Assembly: GCA_030433275.1 (NCBI GenBank)
Contig: JAUILK010000005.1
Location: 1-64,000 of the forward strand
Length of the DNA stretch: 64,000 bases
Direction: 5' to 3'
Source of the DNA: Gammaproteobacteria bacterium
GTDB taxonomy: Bacteria > Pseudomonadota > Gammaproteobacteria > Nitrococcales > Nitrococcaceae
Position numbers and translations under genes: made by a program. The notes under the pieces are model-generated. The model made no database searches, was not told the origin of the DNA, and saw nothing but the letters and a program-made list of their open reading frames with translations. Shown piece by piece: positions 27,544 to 38,549 of this stretch. Numbering within the stretch: the first letter of the stretch is position 1; each line of letters starts with the position of its first letter.

Positions 27544-27870
27544 TTACTGCTCGAGGGCTTGGCTGACCGGGCCCTCTCGGCGATGGTGGTCCGCACGTTT
27601 TTCCTTGTGCTTGACGACTTGTCGATCGAGTTTGTCGATTAACCCGTCGATAGCGGCATACATATCCTGTTCGAGCGCGCCGGCATAGAGCTTGGCGCCA
27701 CTCACGTTGAGTGTTGCCTCTGCTTTTTGGTTCAGCTTTTCGACGGTCAGAACGACATGTGCGTCGACCACATTATCAAAGTGGCGCTCCAGTTTGTCGA
27801 ACTTCGACCCTACATAATCGCGTAACGCCTCGGTGATTTCTACGTGGTGCCCAGTAATATCGATCTGCAT
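27544..27870 (-). CDS. hpf: Ribosome hibernation-promoting factor
   Basis: This 108-residue protein binds the 30S decoding region and promotes 100S dimers in stationary phase. The fold is given by MQIDITGHHVEITEALRDYV at the start, KLERHFDNVVDAHVVLTVEK and HASGEDMYAAIDGLIDKLDRQVVKHKEK-like segments, close to the short E. coli type (95 residues). It has no long C-terminal dimerisation domain. ATG 27870 has GAGAGGG four bases upstream. It lies between rpoN and ptsN, as in E. coli. Confidence 0.95.
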   Translation of the reverse strand: MQIDITGHHVEITEALRDYVGSKFDKLERHFDNVVDAHVVLTVEKLNQKAEATLNVSGAKLYAGALEQDMYAAIDGLIDKLDRQVVKHKEKRADHHRREGPVSQALEQ

Positions 27871-27886
27871 AACGCCCTCTCGGTGA

Positions 27887-29380
27887 TTAGGCAAAACGCC
27901 TGCGCTCGGTTGATGAGGCGATGCTCATGGACTCGCGGTACTTGGCCACTGTCCGCCGCGCCACGTTGATTCCGTCGGCCTGGAGCTGCTCGGCAAGCTG
28001 GCTGTCGCTGAGCGGGCGTGAGGCCTCTTCGGCGGCGATCAAGCGGCGGATACGGGCTCGTATTGCGGTTGCCGAGCATTCTCCTCCGTCTACCGTCTGA
28101 ACATGGCTTGAAAAGAAATGTTTGAATTCGTAAGTCCCGCTGGGTGCTCTGAGATACTTTTGACTGGTGATGCGCGACACGGTCGATTCATGCATGCTGA
28201 TCGCTTCAGCTACCTCGCGCAGCACCAGCGGTTTCATTGCCTCCTCGCCATGCTCGAGAAAATCCCGTTGCCGCTCCACGATGCATTGTGCCACCTTCAG
28301 CAAGGTTTCGTTGCGCGAGTGTAGGCTCTTGATCAGCCAGCGTGCCTCCTGTAGATGCTGCCGCATGACTGAGTTGTCACGGCTATTATCGCCGCGCCGC
28401 ACGAGTCCCGCGTACTGATTGTTAACCCGCAGGCATGGATAGGCGTCTGGATTGACCTCGACCCGCCAGTGACCGTTTTCCTTGCGCACGAAGACGTCCG
28501 GAATAATATATTCTGGGCGTTCACTACTGATGCGCAGCCCGGGATGGGGATCAAGCGTCTGGACCAGTGCCAGGGTTTGCTGAAGAGCCTGCTCATCGAG
28601 GTGCAACCGACGCTTGAGCTGGGCAAACTGGCGTTTGGCCACCAGCCCCAGGTGCTGATCGATGAGTTGCCGCGCCGGCTCCAGCCAAGGAGTGTCGGGG
28701 TCGAGTTGGTCGAGTTGCACCAGCAGTGACTCGCGTGGGTCGCGTGCCGCAACGCCGACTGGGTCAAAGTGCTGGATTTGGATCAATACAGCTTCGATTT
28801 CTTGTTCGCATACGCTCCATTGCTCGGGAAGCGCTGTATGGATCTCAGCCAGAGAACAGCCTAAATAACCGTCATCGCGAATCGCATCGATGATGGCTTC
28901 AGCGATGGTTAACTCCCGAGGCGATAACCGATTGAGTTGAGCTTGCCAGGCTAGGTAGTCTTGAAGCGATTGGCCATCCTCACTTTGGTTGGCAAAAGGA
29001 TCCCATTCCTCGGTGTGGCCTGGGTCGCTGTATATGGTGACGCCGTCATAGCCGTCTTCCCAGTTTGTGTCCAGCGGCAGTTCATCACTGCTTTGCTCGT
29101 TTTGTGTCGTACCCTCGTTGTCTTGCTCCGCGTCTTGCCCCGCGCCGTTAGTTTCGCGCTCAATCTCATGTTCGCGCTCCGAAGGGCTCTCGAGCAACTC
29201 TGCCTCGTCGAAACTAGTATCTGGTTCCTCTGCAAGTTCGAGCATCAGGTTGGACTCAAGCGCCTGCTGTATTTCCATCCGCAGTTCGAGGGTTGGTAAT
29301 TGCAACAGGCGTATGGCCTGTTGGAGCTGGGGCGTCATCGTGAGCTGTTGACGCAGGCGGAGTTGAAGCGACTGTTTCAT
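27887..29380 (-). CDS. rpoN: RNA polymerase sigma-54 factor
   Basis: This 497-residue sigma factor directs transcription from -24/-12 promoters with enhancer-binding activators. The N-terminal glutamine- and leucine-rich region (residues 1-50, LRLRQQLTMTPQLQQAIRLLQLPTLEL pattern) contacts activator and core. An acidic low-complexity linker follows (55-125). The RpoN box ARRTVAKYR is at 474-482, and the preceding helix-turn-helix (VAEAISMHESTVSRITSQKYL) is intact. It lies between lptB and hpf with the standard order. A 129-base gap before it may hold its promoter. Confidence 0.97.
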   Translation of the reverse strand: MKQSLQLRLRQQLTMTPQLQQAIRLLQLPTLELRMEIQQALESNLMLELAEEPDTSFDEAELLESPSEREHEIERETNGAGQDAEQDNEGTTQNEQSSDELPLDTNWEDGYDGVTIYSDPGHTEEWDPFANQSEDGQSLQDYLAWQAQLNRLSPRELTIAEAIIDAIRDDGYLGCSLAEIHTALPEQWSVCEQEIEAVLIQIQHFDPVGVAARDPRESLLVQLDQLDPDTPWLEPARQLIDQHLGLVAKRQFAQLKRRLHLDEQALQQTLALVQTLDPHPGLRISSERPEYIIPDVFVRKENGHWRVEVNPDAYPCLRVNNQYAGLVRRGDNSRDNSVMRQHLQEARWLIKSLHSRNETLLKVAQCIVERQRDFLEHGEEAMKPLVLREVAEAISMHESTVSRITSQKYLRAPSGTYEFKHFFSSHVQTVDGGECSATAIRARIRRLIAAEEASRPLSDSQLAEQLQADGINVARRTVAKYRESMSIASSTERRRFA

Positions 29381-29509
29381 GTTCTGCTATCAATGCCGGT
29401 CAAGCGCCCAAGCGGCTGTTGGTGTAACGACTGTGCCTGAAACAATATCACATTGCAGGGTAGCGCAATTGTTGATCTATTTCTTATGGTGCCAGAAGCG
29501 GGCATTTTG

Positions 29510-30259
29510 TCACAGACGGAAATTACGTCCCAGGTAGACGGCTTTGACCTGATCATCGGCCAGCACGACATCGGCGGATCCTTCGGCGATCACTTGGCCT
29601 GCGCTCAGAATATAGGCTCGGTCGACAATCCCAAGTGTATCGCGCACATTATGATCCGTTATGAGTACACCGATTCCCCGTTCGACCAAATGTCGGACGA
29701 TGTCTTTAATGTCTCCCACCGAGATTGGATCAACCCCGGCGAAAGGCTCGTCGAGCAGTACGAATCGGGGGTCTGCGGCGAGCGCACGGGCAATTTCCAC
29801 CCGCCGGCGTTCGCCACCGGAGAGACTGATGCCAAGTTGATCACTCAGGTGGCTGACATGGAATTCCTCAAGTAGCGCTTCCATGGTGTGTTGCCGATCG
29901 ACCCGCGAGAGGCCGCGGCGCAGCTCAAGAATAGCCATTAAATTCTGGGCGACGGTGAGCTTGCGGAATACCGAGGCCTCTTGCGGTAGGTAGCCGATGC
30001 CCAAGCGGGCTCGAGCATGCATAGGCAGCCGGGTAATGTCCTGCTCATCCAAAGCGATCCGCCCACCGTCAGCAGATACGAGTCCGACGATCATATAGAA
30101 ACAGGTGGTTTTGCCGGCCCCATTGGGGCCGAGTAAGCCGACGATCTCGCCGCTGCGGATGTATAACGAGGCATCTCGAACCACCGGCTGCCGGCGATAG
30201 TGCTTGGTCAGCCCGGCGGCTTTGAGTTCGCTGCCGGGTGCTGCCGGGGCTGCACTCAT
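29510..30259 (-). CDS. lptB: LPS export ABC transporter ATP-binding protein LptB
   Basis: This 249-residue ATPase powers lipopolysaccharide extraction from the inner membrane with LptF and LptG. Walker A is GPNGAGKT at residues 44-51, the signature is [15 protein letters not shown], and Walker B is [13 protein letters not shown]. The C-terminal VYLGRNFRL is characteristic of LptB. The ATG overlaps the lptA stop by four bases. The lptFG genes are not in the window. Confidence 0.97.
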   Translation of the reverse strand: MSAAPAAPGSELKAAGLTKHYRRQPVVRDASLYIRSGEIVGLLGPNGAGKTTCFYMIVGLVSADGGRIALDEQDITRLPMHARARLGIGYLPQEASVFRKLTVAQNLMAILELRRGLSRVDRQHTMEALLEEFHVSHLSDQLGISLSGGERRRVEIARALAADPRFVLLDEPFAGVDPISVGDIKDIVRHLVERGIGVLITDHNVRDTLGIVDRAYILSAGQVIAEGSADVVLADDQVKAVYLGRNFRL

Positions 30260-30816
30260 CGATTTTCGTCCGTTTGCTCGGCACGCGGCTGATTGGGGTA
30301 GATGGTAATGTGGATACGCTTCGCTTTATCTTTTCCGGAATGGGCTTTGACTTGATCTGCTTCGATATCGTAGACAATCTGGTTGCCGCGAAACGTATTG
30401 GAGCTTTGCCGCAACGTGGCTCCTTGGAGCAGCCGGATCCGGCGTGGCCCGGTTTGATAATACTCCATGCGGGGCGCTTTGGCGTGCACGTATTCGCTCT
30501 CACCCTCGGGTAATTCCCGGTAGGTTGCCGGATCGCCTTCCACGATGATGTGATCCAGTGCTCGACTGTCCGGGGCATAATAGATATGCATGACCTCGCC
30601 GGTGATTCGCAGCGTCCCCTGTATGAGCACGACATCGCCCCGGTAGACGCTCACACCCTTGACGTTATCGATTTCGGCCTGATCCGCGCTTAGTTTGATG
30701 GGTTGGTCGCGATCGCTGTCGCGAGCCACGCTGTTCGAGTAGGGTGCGAGCAGCGTGATCATGACCGTGATCAGCAGAGACCAGTCGAACCCTCTCTCAG
30801 CGATTCGATGCGGCAT
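30256..30816 (-). CDS. lptA: LPS periplasmic bridge protein LptA
   Basis: This 186-residue periplasmic protein forms the filament carrying lipopolysaccharide from LptC to LptDE. The N-terminus is a signal peptide with a hydrophobic stretch at about residues 12-25 and a probable cleavage after SVA. The mature part has the OstA fold pattern: [35 protein letters not shown] and [22 protein letters not shown] 30816 with AAGGG upstream is chosen over a longer frame to 30906. The tail beyond about 165 is charged. It overlaps lptC by 20 bases. Confidence 0.93.
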   Translation of the reverse strand: MPHRIAERGFDWSLLITVMITLLAPYSNSVARDSDRDQPIKLSADQAEIDNVKGVSVYRGDVVLIQGTLRITGEVMHIYYAPDSRALDHIIVEGDPATYRELPEGESEYVHAKAPRMEYYQTGPRRIRLLQGATLRQSSNTFRGNQIVYDIEADQVKAHSGKDKAKRIHITIYPNQPRAEQTDENR

Positions 30817-31366
30817 AGTATCCCTTGGCTGCGGCGAGCAGTTGGATGCGTTGCTTGTGCAGCCAGGCACGAGCCCCGATGCCGTCAATGCGAAAATCAC
30901 GGCCATAAACGGTCACCGGCGTGTCGGTATCGGCATAGTCCTCATGTGGACGCAGATGTAGGCGCTGCGTCTTTAGTGTGATCGCGGTGTTTTCGGTGCT
31001 TGCTGGGCGATGCAGCCGTACGCTGCCATATAGTTGCACTTCGCTGCCGCCGGCGGCTATCCGGCCATTGTCGGAGCGGCCTTGCCAGGGCGCTCCAGTC
31101 GAAGTGTATACAGTCCATACTGGTTGTTCGATCAGCGAAACGTCGGTTTGTCGGTAATGAACCATGCGCTTGCCCCGAACGTCGTAGTCGGCGCGACCGT
31201 CCGGGCGCGTGACGTGCAGGTCGAAGTCACCCAAATAATAGGTGGTTTGGGGCTGTTCGGAGCGCGGCCGAACCGGGCGTTGCTCGCCGAATAACCACCA
31301 AGCCAGCGGTGCCAGTAAGCCGAATACCACGACGGGGAATAAGCGATAGCGGCGGACGCTAGCCAT
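30797..31366 (-). CDS. lptC: LPS export inner-membrane protein LptC
   Basis: This 189-residue bitopic protein docks LptA to the LptBFG transporter. One N-terminal membrane segment is visible at about residues 8-26, followed by a periplasmic OstA-like domain with YLGDFDLHVTRPDGRADYDVRGKRMVHYRQTD (pattern) and the VTVYGRDFRIDGIGARAWLHKQRIQLLA end. ATG 31366 has GGAG five bases upstream; a longer frame to 31417 lacks support. The gene overlaps kdsC by 8 bases. Confidence 0.92.
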   Translation of the reverse strand: MASVRRYRLFPVVVFGLLAPLAWWLFGEQRPVRPRSEQPQTTYYLGDFDLHVTRPDGRADYDVRGKRMVHYRQTDVSLIEQPVWTVYTSTGAPWQGRSDNGRIAAGGSEVQLYGSVRLHRPASTENTAITLKTQRLHLRPHEDYADTDTPVTVYGRDFRIDGIGARAWLHKQRIQLLAAAKGYYAASNR

Positions 31367-31916
31367 ATTGCTCCAGTAAATCTTGCAGACACTCGCGTGC
31401 TGCGAGCAGTAATTCACAGACTTCGCGTACGGCGCCGTGGCCGCCGCGGTGATGGGTTTGCCAGTGGCAGGCTGCGGCGATCCGTGGGTGGGCGTTGGCT
31501 ACCGCGATACCGAGTCCGGCCATGCGTATGGCTCCGAGGTCGACTATATCGTCGCCGACGTAGGCGCAGTCGAGCGTGGTGAGTTTCAGTCCCTCGCACA
31601 GCGCAGTCAAGGCGAGGCGTTTGTCCTGTGCGCCTTGGACGACGTGACGAACGCCCAGTTCGCGCGCGCGCCGCGCCACTGTAGCGCAGCAGCGCGCGCT
31701 CAGTATGGCCACTTCGATGCCAGAGGTGATGGCCATTTTGATGCCTTGGCCGTCATGGCTGTGAAACGGCTTCATGGCTTCGCCGTACTCACCGATGTAG
31801 AGGGTGCCGTCGGTGAGTACACCGTCGACATCCAGCGTTAGCAATCGCACCTGTGCCGCCCGCGCGATCACCTCGGCATTCGGGCGTGAGCAGTAGGCAT
31901 TGTCGAACGCCGCCAT
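31359..31916 (-). CDS. kdsC: 3-deoxy-D-manno-octulosonate 8-phosphate phosphatase
   Basis: This 185-residue HAD-family phosphatase makes Kdo from Kdo-8-phosphate for lipopolysaccharide. The nucleophile motif is LDVDGVLTDGTLYI, the second motif is ILSARCC, and the metal-binding motif is YVGDDIVDL, followed by GLGIAVANAHP. The ATG overlaps the kdsD stop (TGATG arrangement). Length and tetramer-forming short cap are as in the KdsC family. Confidence 0.96.
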   Translation of the reverse strand: MAAFDNAYCSRPNAEVIARAAQVRLLTLDVDGVLTDGTLYIGEYGEAMKPFHSHDGQGIKMAITSGIEVAILSARCCATVARRARELGVRHVVQGAQDKRLALTALCEGLKLTTLDCAYVGDDIVDLGAIRMAGLGIAVANAHPRIAAACHWQTHHRGGHGAVREVCELLLAARECLQDLLEQYG

Positions 31917-32929
31917 CAAACCACGCCCGCTTGCAATAGATCGTGCATATTAAGCGCTCCGATCAGGCGGTTTTCGCTGTCCACCACCAACAAGGCGTTG
32001 ATCTTGTATTGCTCCATGAGTTGCAGCGCCTCTGCGGCCAAGCTATGGGCTTGCACGGTGCGTGCGCCGGGGGTTATGACCTCGGCCATGTAAGTGGTAT
32101 GCACATCGATTTGATGATCTAGGGCGCGCCGTAAATCGCCGTCGGTAAAGATTCCCAGCACCCGGTCTTCGGTGTCGACCACAGTGGTCATGCCCAGCCC
32201 TTTGTTGGTCATCTCCACAAGCGCATGGCTTAATAGCGTCTCTGGAGTAACCCGTGGAATGCGCTCTCCTACGTGCATGATGTCCTCTATGCGCAGCAAC
32301 AGGCGTCGGCCCAGCGAGCCGCCGGGATGAGAGCGCGCGAAGTCCTCGCGGGTGAAACCACGTGCATCGAGCAAGGCGATCGCCAGCGCATCGCCCATGG
32401 CCAGTGTGGCGGTAGTGCTGGACGTGGGGGCTAGGCCGAGCGGGCAGGCTTCCTCCGTGACGCTGATATCGATGTGCGCCGAGGCCGCTCGGGCAATCGT
32501 GGAGTTCGGGTTACCCGTCAGCGCAATAAGCGGTACATTGAGGCGTTTGATCAACGGCACGAGAATGGTGATTTCCCGGGTTTCGCCGGAGTTCGACAAC
32601 GCGATGACCGCATCGCTTGCGGTGATCATGCCGAGATCGCCATGGCTGGCTTCGCCGGGGTGGACGAAAAAAGCCGGCGTGCCGGTGCTCGCCAGTGTGG
32701 CGGCGAGTTTGCCGCCGATGTGCCCCGATTTACCCATGCCCGTGACGACCACCCGGCCTCGGCAATCGAGCAGCAAGCGGCAGGCTTGGGCGAAGTCGTG
32801 ACCGATGCGTTGCCCAAGCGCCGCGATAGCAGTGGCCTCCACCTCTATGACAGCGCGGCCGAGTTGGCAGAGATCCTCGTCGGTGGCTCGACGCGACGAC
32901 AGCGGGCGAAGGGTATGCGGCTCGGTCAT
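31916..32929 (-). CDS. kdsD: Arabinose-5-phosphate isomerase
   Basis: This 337-residue enzyme converts ribulose 5-phosphate to arabinose 5-phosphate, the first step of Kdo synthesis. A SIS sugar-isomerase domain fills residues 45-175 (VVVTGMGKSGHIGGKLAATLASTGTPAFFVHPGEASHGDLG pattern), and a tandem CBS pair follows at about 205-330 (IMHVGERIPRV, GIFTDGDLRRALD). It is the first gene of the minus-strand block. AAGGAG lies 6 bases before the ATG. The 275-base gap to the divergent mlaF must hold promoters for both. Confidence 0.97.
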   Translation of the reverse strand: MTEPHTLRPLSSRRATDEDLCQLGRAVIEVEATAIAALGQRIGHDFAQACRLLLDCRGRVVVTGMGKSGHIGGKLAATLASTGTPAFFVHPGEASHGDLGMITASDAVIALSNSGETREITILVPLIKRLNVPLIALTGNPNSTIARAASAHIDISVTEEACPLGLAPTSSTTATLAMGDALAIALLDARGFTREDFARSHPGGSLGRRLLLRIEDIMHVGERIPRVTPETLLSHALVEMTNKGLGMTTVVDTEDRVLGIFTDGDLRRALDHQIDVHTTYMAEVITPGARTVQAHSLAAEALQLMEQYKINALLVVDSENRLIGALNMHDLLQAGVV

Positions 32930-33204
32930 GGTGCACTCCTTGTGATCGACCGGTAACGCAACGACTGCAGATGTGCGTGCTCTGGATGAGTTCTATTGGA
33001 CCCGATGGCCTTGCCGATGGCAACGTTCCGTTCGTCCTTGCGCTGTAGGTTATGCAACTGGCGGCGATTTGACTGTGCTGGGCCTATGCAGGATACTGCA
33101 AACGCTCGCCGACAATAAGAATTTCCAACAAACACTCCGAGGCTCCGTACACCGCTATTTCGCTGCTCGGTGGCGGGTACGGTGGGTAGTTCGAGCGATT
33201 GCAG

Positions 33205-34050
33205 ATGGCAACTGGTAAAGGTGATCGAACCAACGACTGCGTGGTCGAGATCGAGAATTTGCATTTCTCGCGCGGGGCGCGGCGGATCTTTGCGGGCGTG
33301 GATATCGGTATTCGCCGGGGCGAGGTTGCTGCGATCATGGGCCCGAGCGGCACTGGCAAGACGACCCTGCTGCGCTTGATCGGAGGACAGCTGCGTCCGG
33401 ATGCTGGCCGGATCCGGGTCGACGGAGTGGATGTTCATACGCTCAAGCGCCGAGCGCTTTATCAATTGCGCAAGCGCATGGGGATGTTGTTCCAAAGCGG
33501 GGCGTTGTTTACCCATCTGAGCTGCTTCGAGAACGTGGCCTTCCCTCTGCGCGAGCATACCCGTCTGTCGCAAGCGTTGATCCGGCACCTGGTGCTGATC
33601 AAGCTCGAAGCGGTCGGTCTGCGCGGTGCCCACGCGCTTTATCCGGATGAGCTCTCCGGTGGCATGGCCCGTCGCGTGGCCTTGGCGCGTGCCCTTGCCT
33701 TGGATCCGATGATCGTTATGTATGACGAACCATTCTCTGGGCAGGATCCCATTTCTATGGGCATATTGGTGCGCCTCATTCGTCTGCTCAATGATGCGCT
33801 CGGTTTGACCAGCATCATTGTGTCCCACGACGTGGTGGAGACGGCGGAAATTGCCGACCGCGTGCACGTGATCTCTGCAGGCAAGGTGGTGGAGTCCGGG
33901 TCGCCGCAAGCGCTGCGTGCGTCATCCTCCGAGTGGGTCCAGCAATTCCTCAACGCTTTGCCGGATGGGCCGGTGCCGTTTCATTACCCGGGCCCGTCGC
34001 TTGAGGAGGATTTACTCGGCAACAGTGGTGCCGGGGTGTCTGGGTTATGA
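33205..34050 (+). CDS. mlaF: Phospholipid ABC transporter ATP-binding protein MlaF
   Basis: This protein of 281 residues is the ATPase of the Mla system, which keeps outer-membrane lipid asymmetry. Walker A is GPSGTGKTT, the signature [15 protein letters not shown], and Walker [15 protein letters not shown]. The C-terminal extension ([15 protein letters not shown]) is typical of MlaF. A TTG at 33199 is also in frame, but ATG 33205 seems more likely; neither has a strong ribosome site. The stop overlaps mlaE by four bases. Confidence 0.96.
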   Translation: MATGKGDRTNDCVVEIENLHFSRGARRIFAGVDIGIRRGEVAAIMGPSGTGKTTLLRLIGGQLRPDAGRIRVDGVDVHTLKRRALYQLRKRMGMLFQSGALFTHLSCFENVAFPLREHTRLSQALIRHLVLIKLEAVGLRGAHALYPDELSGGMARRVALARALALDPMIVMYDEPFSGQDPISMGILVRLIRLLNDALGLTSIIVSHDVVETAEIADRVHVISAGKVVESGSPQALRASSSEWVQQFLNALPDGPVPFHYPGPSLEEDLLGNSGAGVSGL

Positions 34051-34823
34051 TCGAATGGTTGCGGCTGTTCGGCGAGCAGACCCTGGCAGCAATCGCCCGT
34101 CTCGGGCGCGGTCACATGTTCCTGCTGCGCGTGCTGTTCGGCCTGCCGGGCTTGCTGCGCCGCCCAGGTTTGGTGATTAGCCAGATCTATGCCACCGGCG
34201 TGCTTTCACTGCTGATCATAGCGGTCTCGGGGCTGTTCGTCGGGATGGTGTTGGGATTGCAAGGATATAATACATTGGTGAGTTTCGGCGCCGAGCAGTC
34301 GTTGGGCGTACTGGTGGCATTATCGCTTACTCGAGAATTGGGGCCGGTCGTCTCGGCACTGCTTTTCAGTGGCCGTGCGGGTTCGGCACTGACGGCGGAA
34401 ATCGGGCTGATGAAGGCCACCGAGCAGCTCTCCGGTATGGAGATGATGGCGGTTGACCCGGAGCGTCGGGTTGTGGCACCCCGCTTGTTGGGCGGGATGA
34501 TCGCGTTGCCGTTGCTCGCGGCGATCTTTACGCTGGTAGGCGTATTCGGCGGTTATTTCGTGGGTACAGTGCTGCTCGGCGTGGACAGCGGCGCATTTTG
34601 GTCACAGATGCAAACCCAGGTCAGCTTCACCGAAGATGTAGTCAATGGGGTGATCAAGAGCCTGGTGTTTGGTTTCGTCGTCACTTGGACCGCGGTGTTC
34701 GAGGGGTTCGATTGCACACCGACCTCGGAGGGCGTGAGCCGGGCGACGACTCGGACGGTGGTGCACAGTTCGCTTGCGGTGCTGGGCTTGGATTTCATCC
34801 TAACCGCGCTCATGTTCGATTGA
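34047..34823 (+). CDS. mlaE: Phospholipid ABC transporter permease MlaE
   Basis: This 258-residue inner-membrane permease has about five to six hydrophobic segments. The conserved core is [61 protein letters not shown] (pattern, residues 50-110), including the RELGPV and AGRAGSA-like motifs of MlaE. The C-terminus [29 protein letters not shown] is equally typical. It is translationally coupled to mlaF and followed by mlaD after 28 bases. Confidence 0.97.
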   Translation: MIEWLRLFGEQTLAAIARLGRGHMFLLRVLFGLPGLLRRPGLVISQIYATGVLSLLIIAVSGLFVGMVLGLQGYNTLVSFGAEQSLGVLVALSLTRELGPVVSALLFSGRAGSALTAEIGLMKATEQLSGMEMMAVDPERRVVAPRLLGGMIALPLLAAIFTLVGVFGGYFVGTVLLGVDSGAFWSQMQTQVSFTEDVVNGVIKSLVFGFVVTWTAVFEGFDCTPTSEGVSRATTRTVVHSSLAVLGLDFILTALMFD

Positions 34824-34851
34824 GCGAATCGCCAACGCACGGACGGGACGC

Positions 34852-35349
34852 ATGCAAAATTCGCGATGGCTGGAGACCGGGGTGGGACTGTTCGTTCTGC
34901 TGGGTTTGGGCGCCTTGCTTATCCTTGCTTTGAAGGTTAGTAACATATCGGCCTTTCAGCAGACCCAAGGCTATGATGTTATTGCTCAATTTCAAAATAT
35001 CGGCGGGCTGAAAGTGCGCGCGCCGGTAACGCTGGCCGGGGTGGCGGTGGGTCGGGTAGAAAACATAGCCGTCGATCCGAAGACGTTCGAGGCCCGGGTT
35101 GTGCTGACCATATCAGATAAATATGCCAACCTACCACAGGATACCAGCGCCAGCATTTATACCGCCGGTTTGCTGGGAGAGCAGTACATTGGTCTGCAAC
35201 CCGGTGGCATGGAGGAGGTGCTGCATCCCGGTGACGAGATCATGCTGACTCAGTCGGCTGTCGTGCTCGAACAGCTGATCGGTCAATTCCTGTATAGCAC
35301 GGCTGCGGGCACCTCGAAGAGCGACACGGATGGAGGGCAGAAGCCTTGA
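34852..35349 (+). CDS. mlaD: Phospholipid-binding MCE protein MlaD
   Basis: This 165-residue inner-membrane anchored protein forms the hexameric periplasmic ring of the Mla complex. A membrane segment spans residues 9-28, followed by an MCE domain (about 38-118) with NIGGLKVRAPVTLAGVAVGRVENI and the TAGLLGEQYIGLQPGG loop that lines the pore. The C-terminal helix pairs are normal. The stop overlaps the TTG start of mlaC. Confidence 0.96.
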   Translation: MQNSRWLETGVGLFVLLGLGALLILALKVSNISAFQQTQGYDVIAQFQNIGGLKVRAPVTLAGVAVGRVENIAVDPKTFEARVVLTISDKYANLPQDTSASIYTAGLLGEQYIGLQPGGMEEVLHPGDEIMLTQSAVVLEQLIGQFLYSTAAGTSKSDTDGGQKP

Positions 35350-35969
35350 TACGCCGGATTGTTATAATGCTTGTCATGGCTTGGCTGACCGTGTCGGCAA
35401 ATTCGGTCGGCGCGAATGTTGTGCCACCGGATGTGCTGGCACGGCAGACTACCGAGCAGATGTTGCAGGCCATAAAGGCACACCGCGCGGAGCTAAAGCG
35501 CGATCCCTCCATGATCTATGATTTGGTCAAGGAATTGGTGTTGCCGCACTTTGATTTCGAACTCATGAGCCGGCTCGTACTAGCTCAGAATTGGCGTACG
35601 GCTGAGCCGGATCAGCGCCAGCGCTTCGTCAATGAGTTTCGCCAGCTGTTGGTGCGAACCTATGGCCGGTCGCTAGCCGAGTATTCCGGGCAGAGCGTGG
35701 AGTTCGAGCCACTGCGTTCCGAACCGAGTTCTGGGCGTGTGACCGTGCACTCCAGCATCAAGCAGGCCGACGGCCCACCGATTCCGCTTGACTACAAGTT
35801 TTACAAAAAGCGAGACGCTGGTTGGAAGGTCTTCGATGTGATTACCAATAACGCCAGCCTAGTGCAAACTTACCGTAGTTCTTTTAGCTCCGAGATCCGG
35901 CGCCATGGTTTGGACGCGTTGATCGAGCAGCTCTCGCAGCGCAACGCTGAGAGCGTACGCGCGCCATGA
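35346..35969 (+). CDS. mlaC: Periplasmic phospholipid-binding protein MlaC
   Basis: This 207-residue soluble periplasmic carrier moves phospholipids between the MlaA-porin complex and MlaFEDB. The signal peptide is residues 1-23 with probable cleavage after VGA. The Tol-Tol-Ttg2 domain motifs are IYDLVKELVLPHFDFELMSRLVLAQNWRTAEPDQRQRFVNEFRQLLVRTY (pattern). It starts at TTG overlapping mlaD by four bases, and its end overlaps mlaB by four. mlaA is not in the window. Confidence 0.96.
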   Translation: MIRRIVIMLVMAWLTVSANSVGANVVPPDVLARQTTEQMLQAIKAHRAELKRDPSMIYDLVKELVLPHFDFELMSRLVLAQNWRTAEPDQRQRFVNEFRQLLVRTYGRSLAEYSGQSVEFEPLRSEPSSGRVTVHSSIKQADGPPIPLDYKFYKKRDAGWKVFDVITNNASLVQTYRSSFSSEIRRHGLDALIEQLSQRNAESVRAP

Positions 35970-36318
35970 GCGCAGCGCATTTGGCAACCAGGGAAGAGGA
36001 TGGGCGGCTAGCGTTGCTGGGCGAGCTGACTTTTGAGACAGTGCCCGGATTAAGCAAGAGCTTGGATTCGATGGTTGAGCAGGAGCCGCAGCTGCGCATC
36101 GATCTCGCCGAGCTCGAGCGGGTGGACAGCGCGGGGTTGGCGCTTTTGATCGAATGGACGCGTTTGGCGCGTGTGTTCGGTCACACCCTGGAATTCATCA
36201 ATATTCCGCAACAACTCCTTGCAATTGCCCATTTGAGTGGAGTCGAGCGGATGCTGCCGCTTTTGCCGGCGGACTCCGAGATCGATGCGGACGGCCAGCG
36301 TATTACAGGAGATCGTCC

Positions 36319-36322
<4 letters not shown>
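35966..36322 (+). CDS. mlaB: STAS-domain protein MlaB
   Basis: This 118-residue cytoplasmic STAS-domain protein binds MlaF and stabilises the transporter. The domain signature is LRIDLAELERVDSAGLALLIEWTRLA, with the serine-threonine region DSAG in the position of anti-sigma antagonist loops. The start overlaps mlaC; the end overlaps ibaG by four bases. The sequence is divergent, as usual for MlaB, so the name rests largely on gene order. Confidence 0.9.
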
Positions 36323-37828
<1,506 letters not shown>

Positions 37829-37850
37829 AGTGCAGGAGCTGCAGTTTGCC

Positions 37851-38531
37851 GTGAGCGACGATAATACGCTAGTTATTGCTCTGTCGAAGGGCCGGATTCT
37901 GACGGAAACGCTGCCGCTGTTGGGCTATGCTGGCATTGAACCGGTGGAGCAGCCGCAGACGAGTCGGCGGCTGATTTTGGCTACCGGCGTGCCACAGGTA
38001 CGGCTGGTGATCGTGCGTGCCGCCGATGCGCCGACTTACGTCGAATATGGCGGCGCGGATGTGGGCGTAACGGGCAAGGATGTGCTAATGGAATACGGTG
38101 GGCAGGGGCTCTATGAGCCGCTGGATCTCGGCATCGCCCGTTGTCGTCTCGTAATCGCCGGGCCACCCGGCGCAAACGTGACCGGCCGACGCGCTCGTGT
38201 GGCTACGAAGTACGTCAATATCACCCGCCGCTATTTTGCCGAGCAGGGGCGGCAGGTCGAACTCATCAAGCTTTACGGTTCTATGGAGCTTGCGCCGCTG
38301 GTTGGATTGGCCGATTTGATTGTCGATCTCGTCGACACCGGCGGTACCTTGCGGGCCAATGGTCTTGCGCCACTCGAGCACATTGCCGATATCAGCTCGC
38401 GTTTGGTAGTCAATCGAGCGGCCATGAAAACTAAACATCGGCTGATCAAGCCATTTTTGGCGCGGATGCAGGCTGCCGTAGTGGCAATGCATCGCTCGGC
38501 GGCGAGCTCAGGTGCAACCGGCAAATCCTGA
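37851..38531 (+). CDS. hisG: ATP phosphoribosyltransferase catalytic subunit, short form
   Basis: This 226-residue enzyme catalyses the first step of histidine synthesis. Motifs include [15 protein letters not shown] at the N-terminus, [18 protein letters not shown] and [34 protein letters not shown] (pattern, PRPP-binding loop). It lacks the C-terminal histidine-binding domain of long HisG, so it should work with a separate HisZ, which I do not see here. The start is set at GTG 37851 with AGGAG 12 bases upstream; GTG 37830 is a possible alternative. A longer frame into murA is not supported. Confidence 0.93.
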   Translation: MSDDNTLVIALSKGRILTETLPLLGYAGIEPVEQPQTSRRLILATGVPQVRLVIVRAADAPTYVEYGGADVGVTGKDVLMEYGGQGLYEPLDLGIARCRLVIAGPPGANVTGRRARVATKYVNITRRYFAEQGRQVELIKLYGSMELAPLVGLADLIVDLVDTGGTLRANGLAPLEHIADISSRLVVNRAAMKTKHRLIKPFLARMQAAVVAMHRSAASSGATGKS

Positions 38532-38549
38532 TCACGCTGGGAGCGGAGA

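Noticed and set aside
32926-33909. A 327-codon open frame opposite mlaF
   Set aside because: It covers the kdsD-mlaF promoter gap and the mlaF coding region antisense. It has no domain and no ribosome site.
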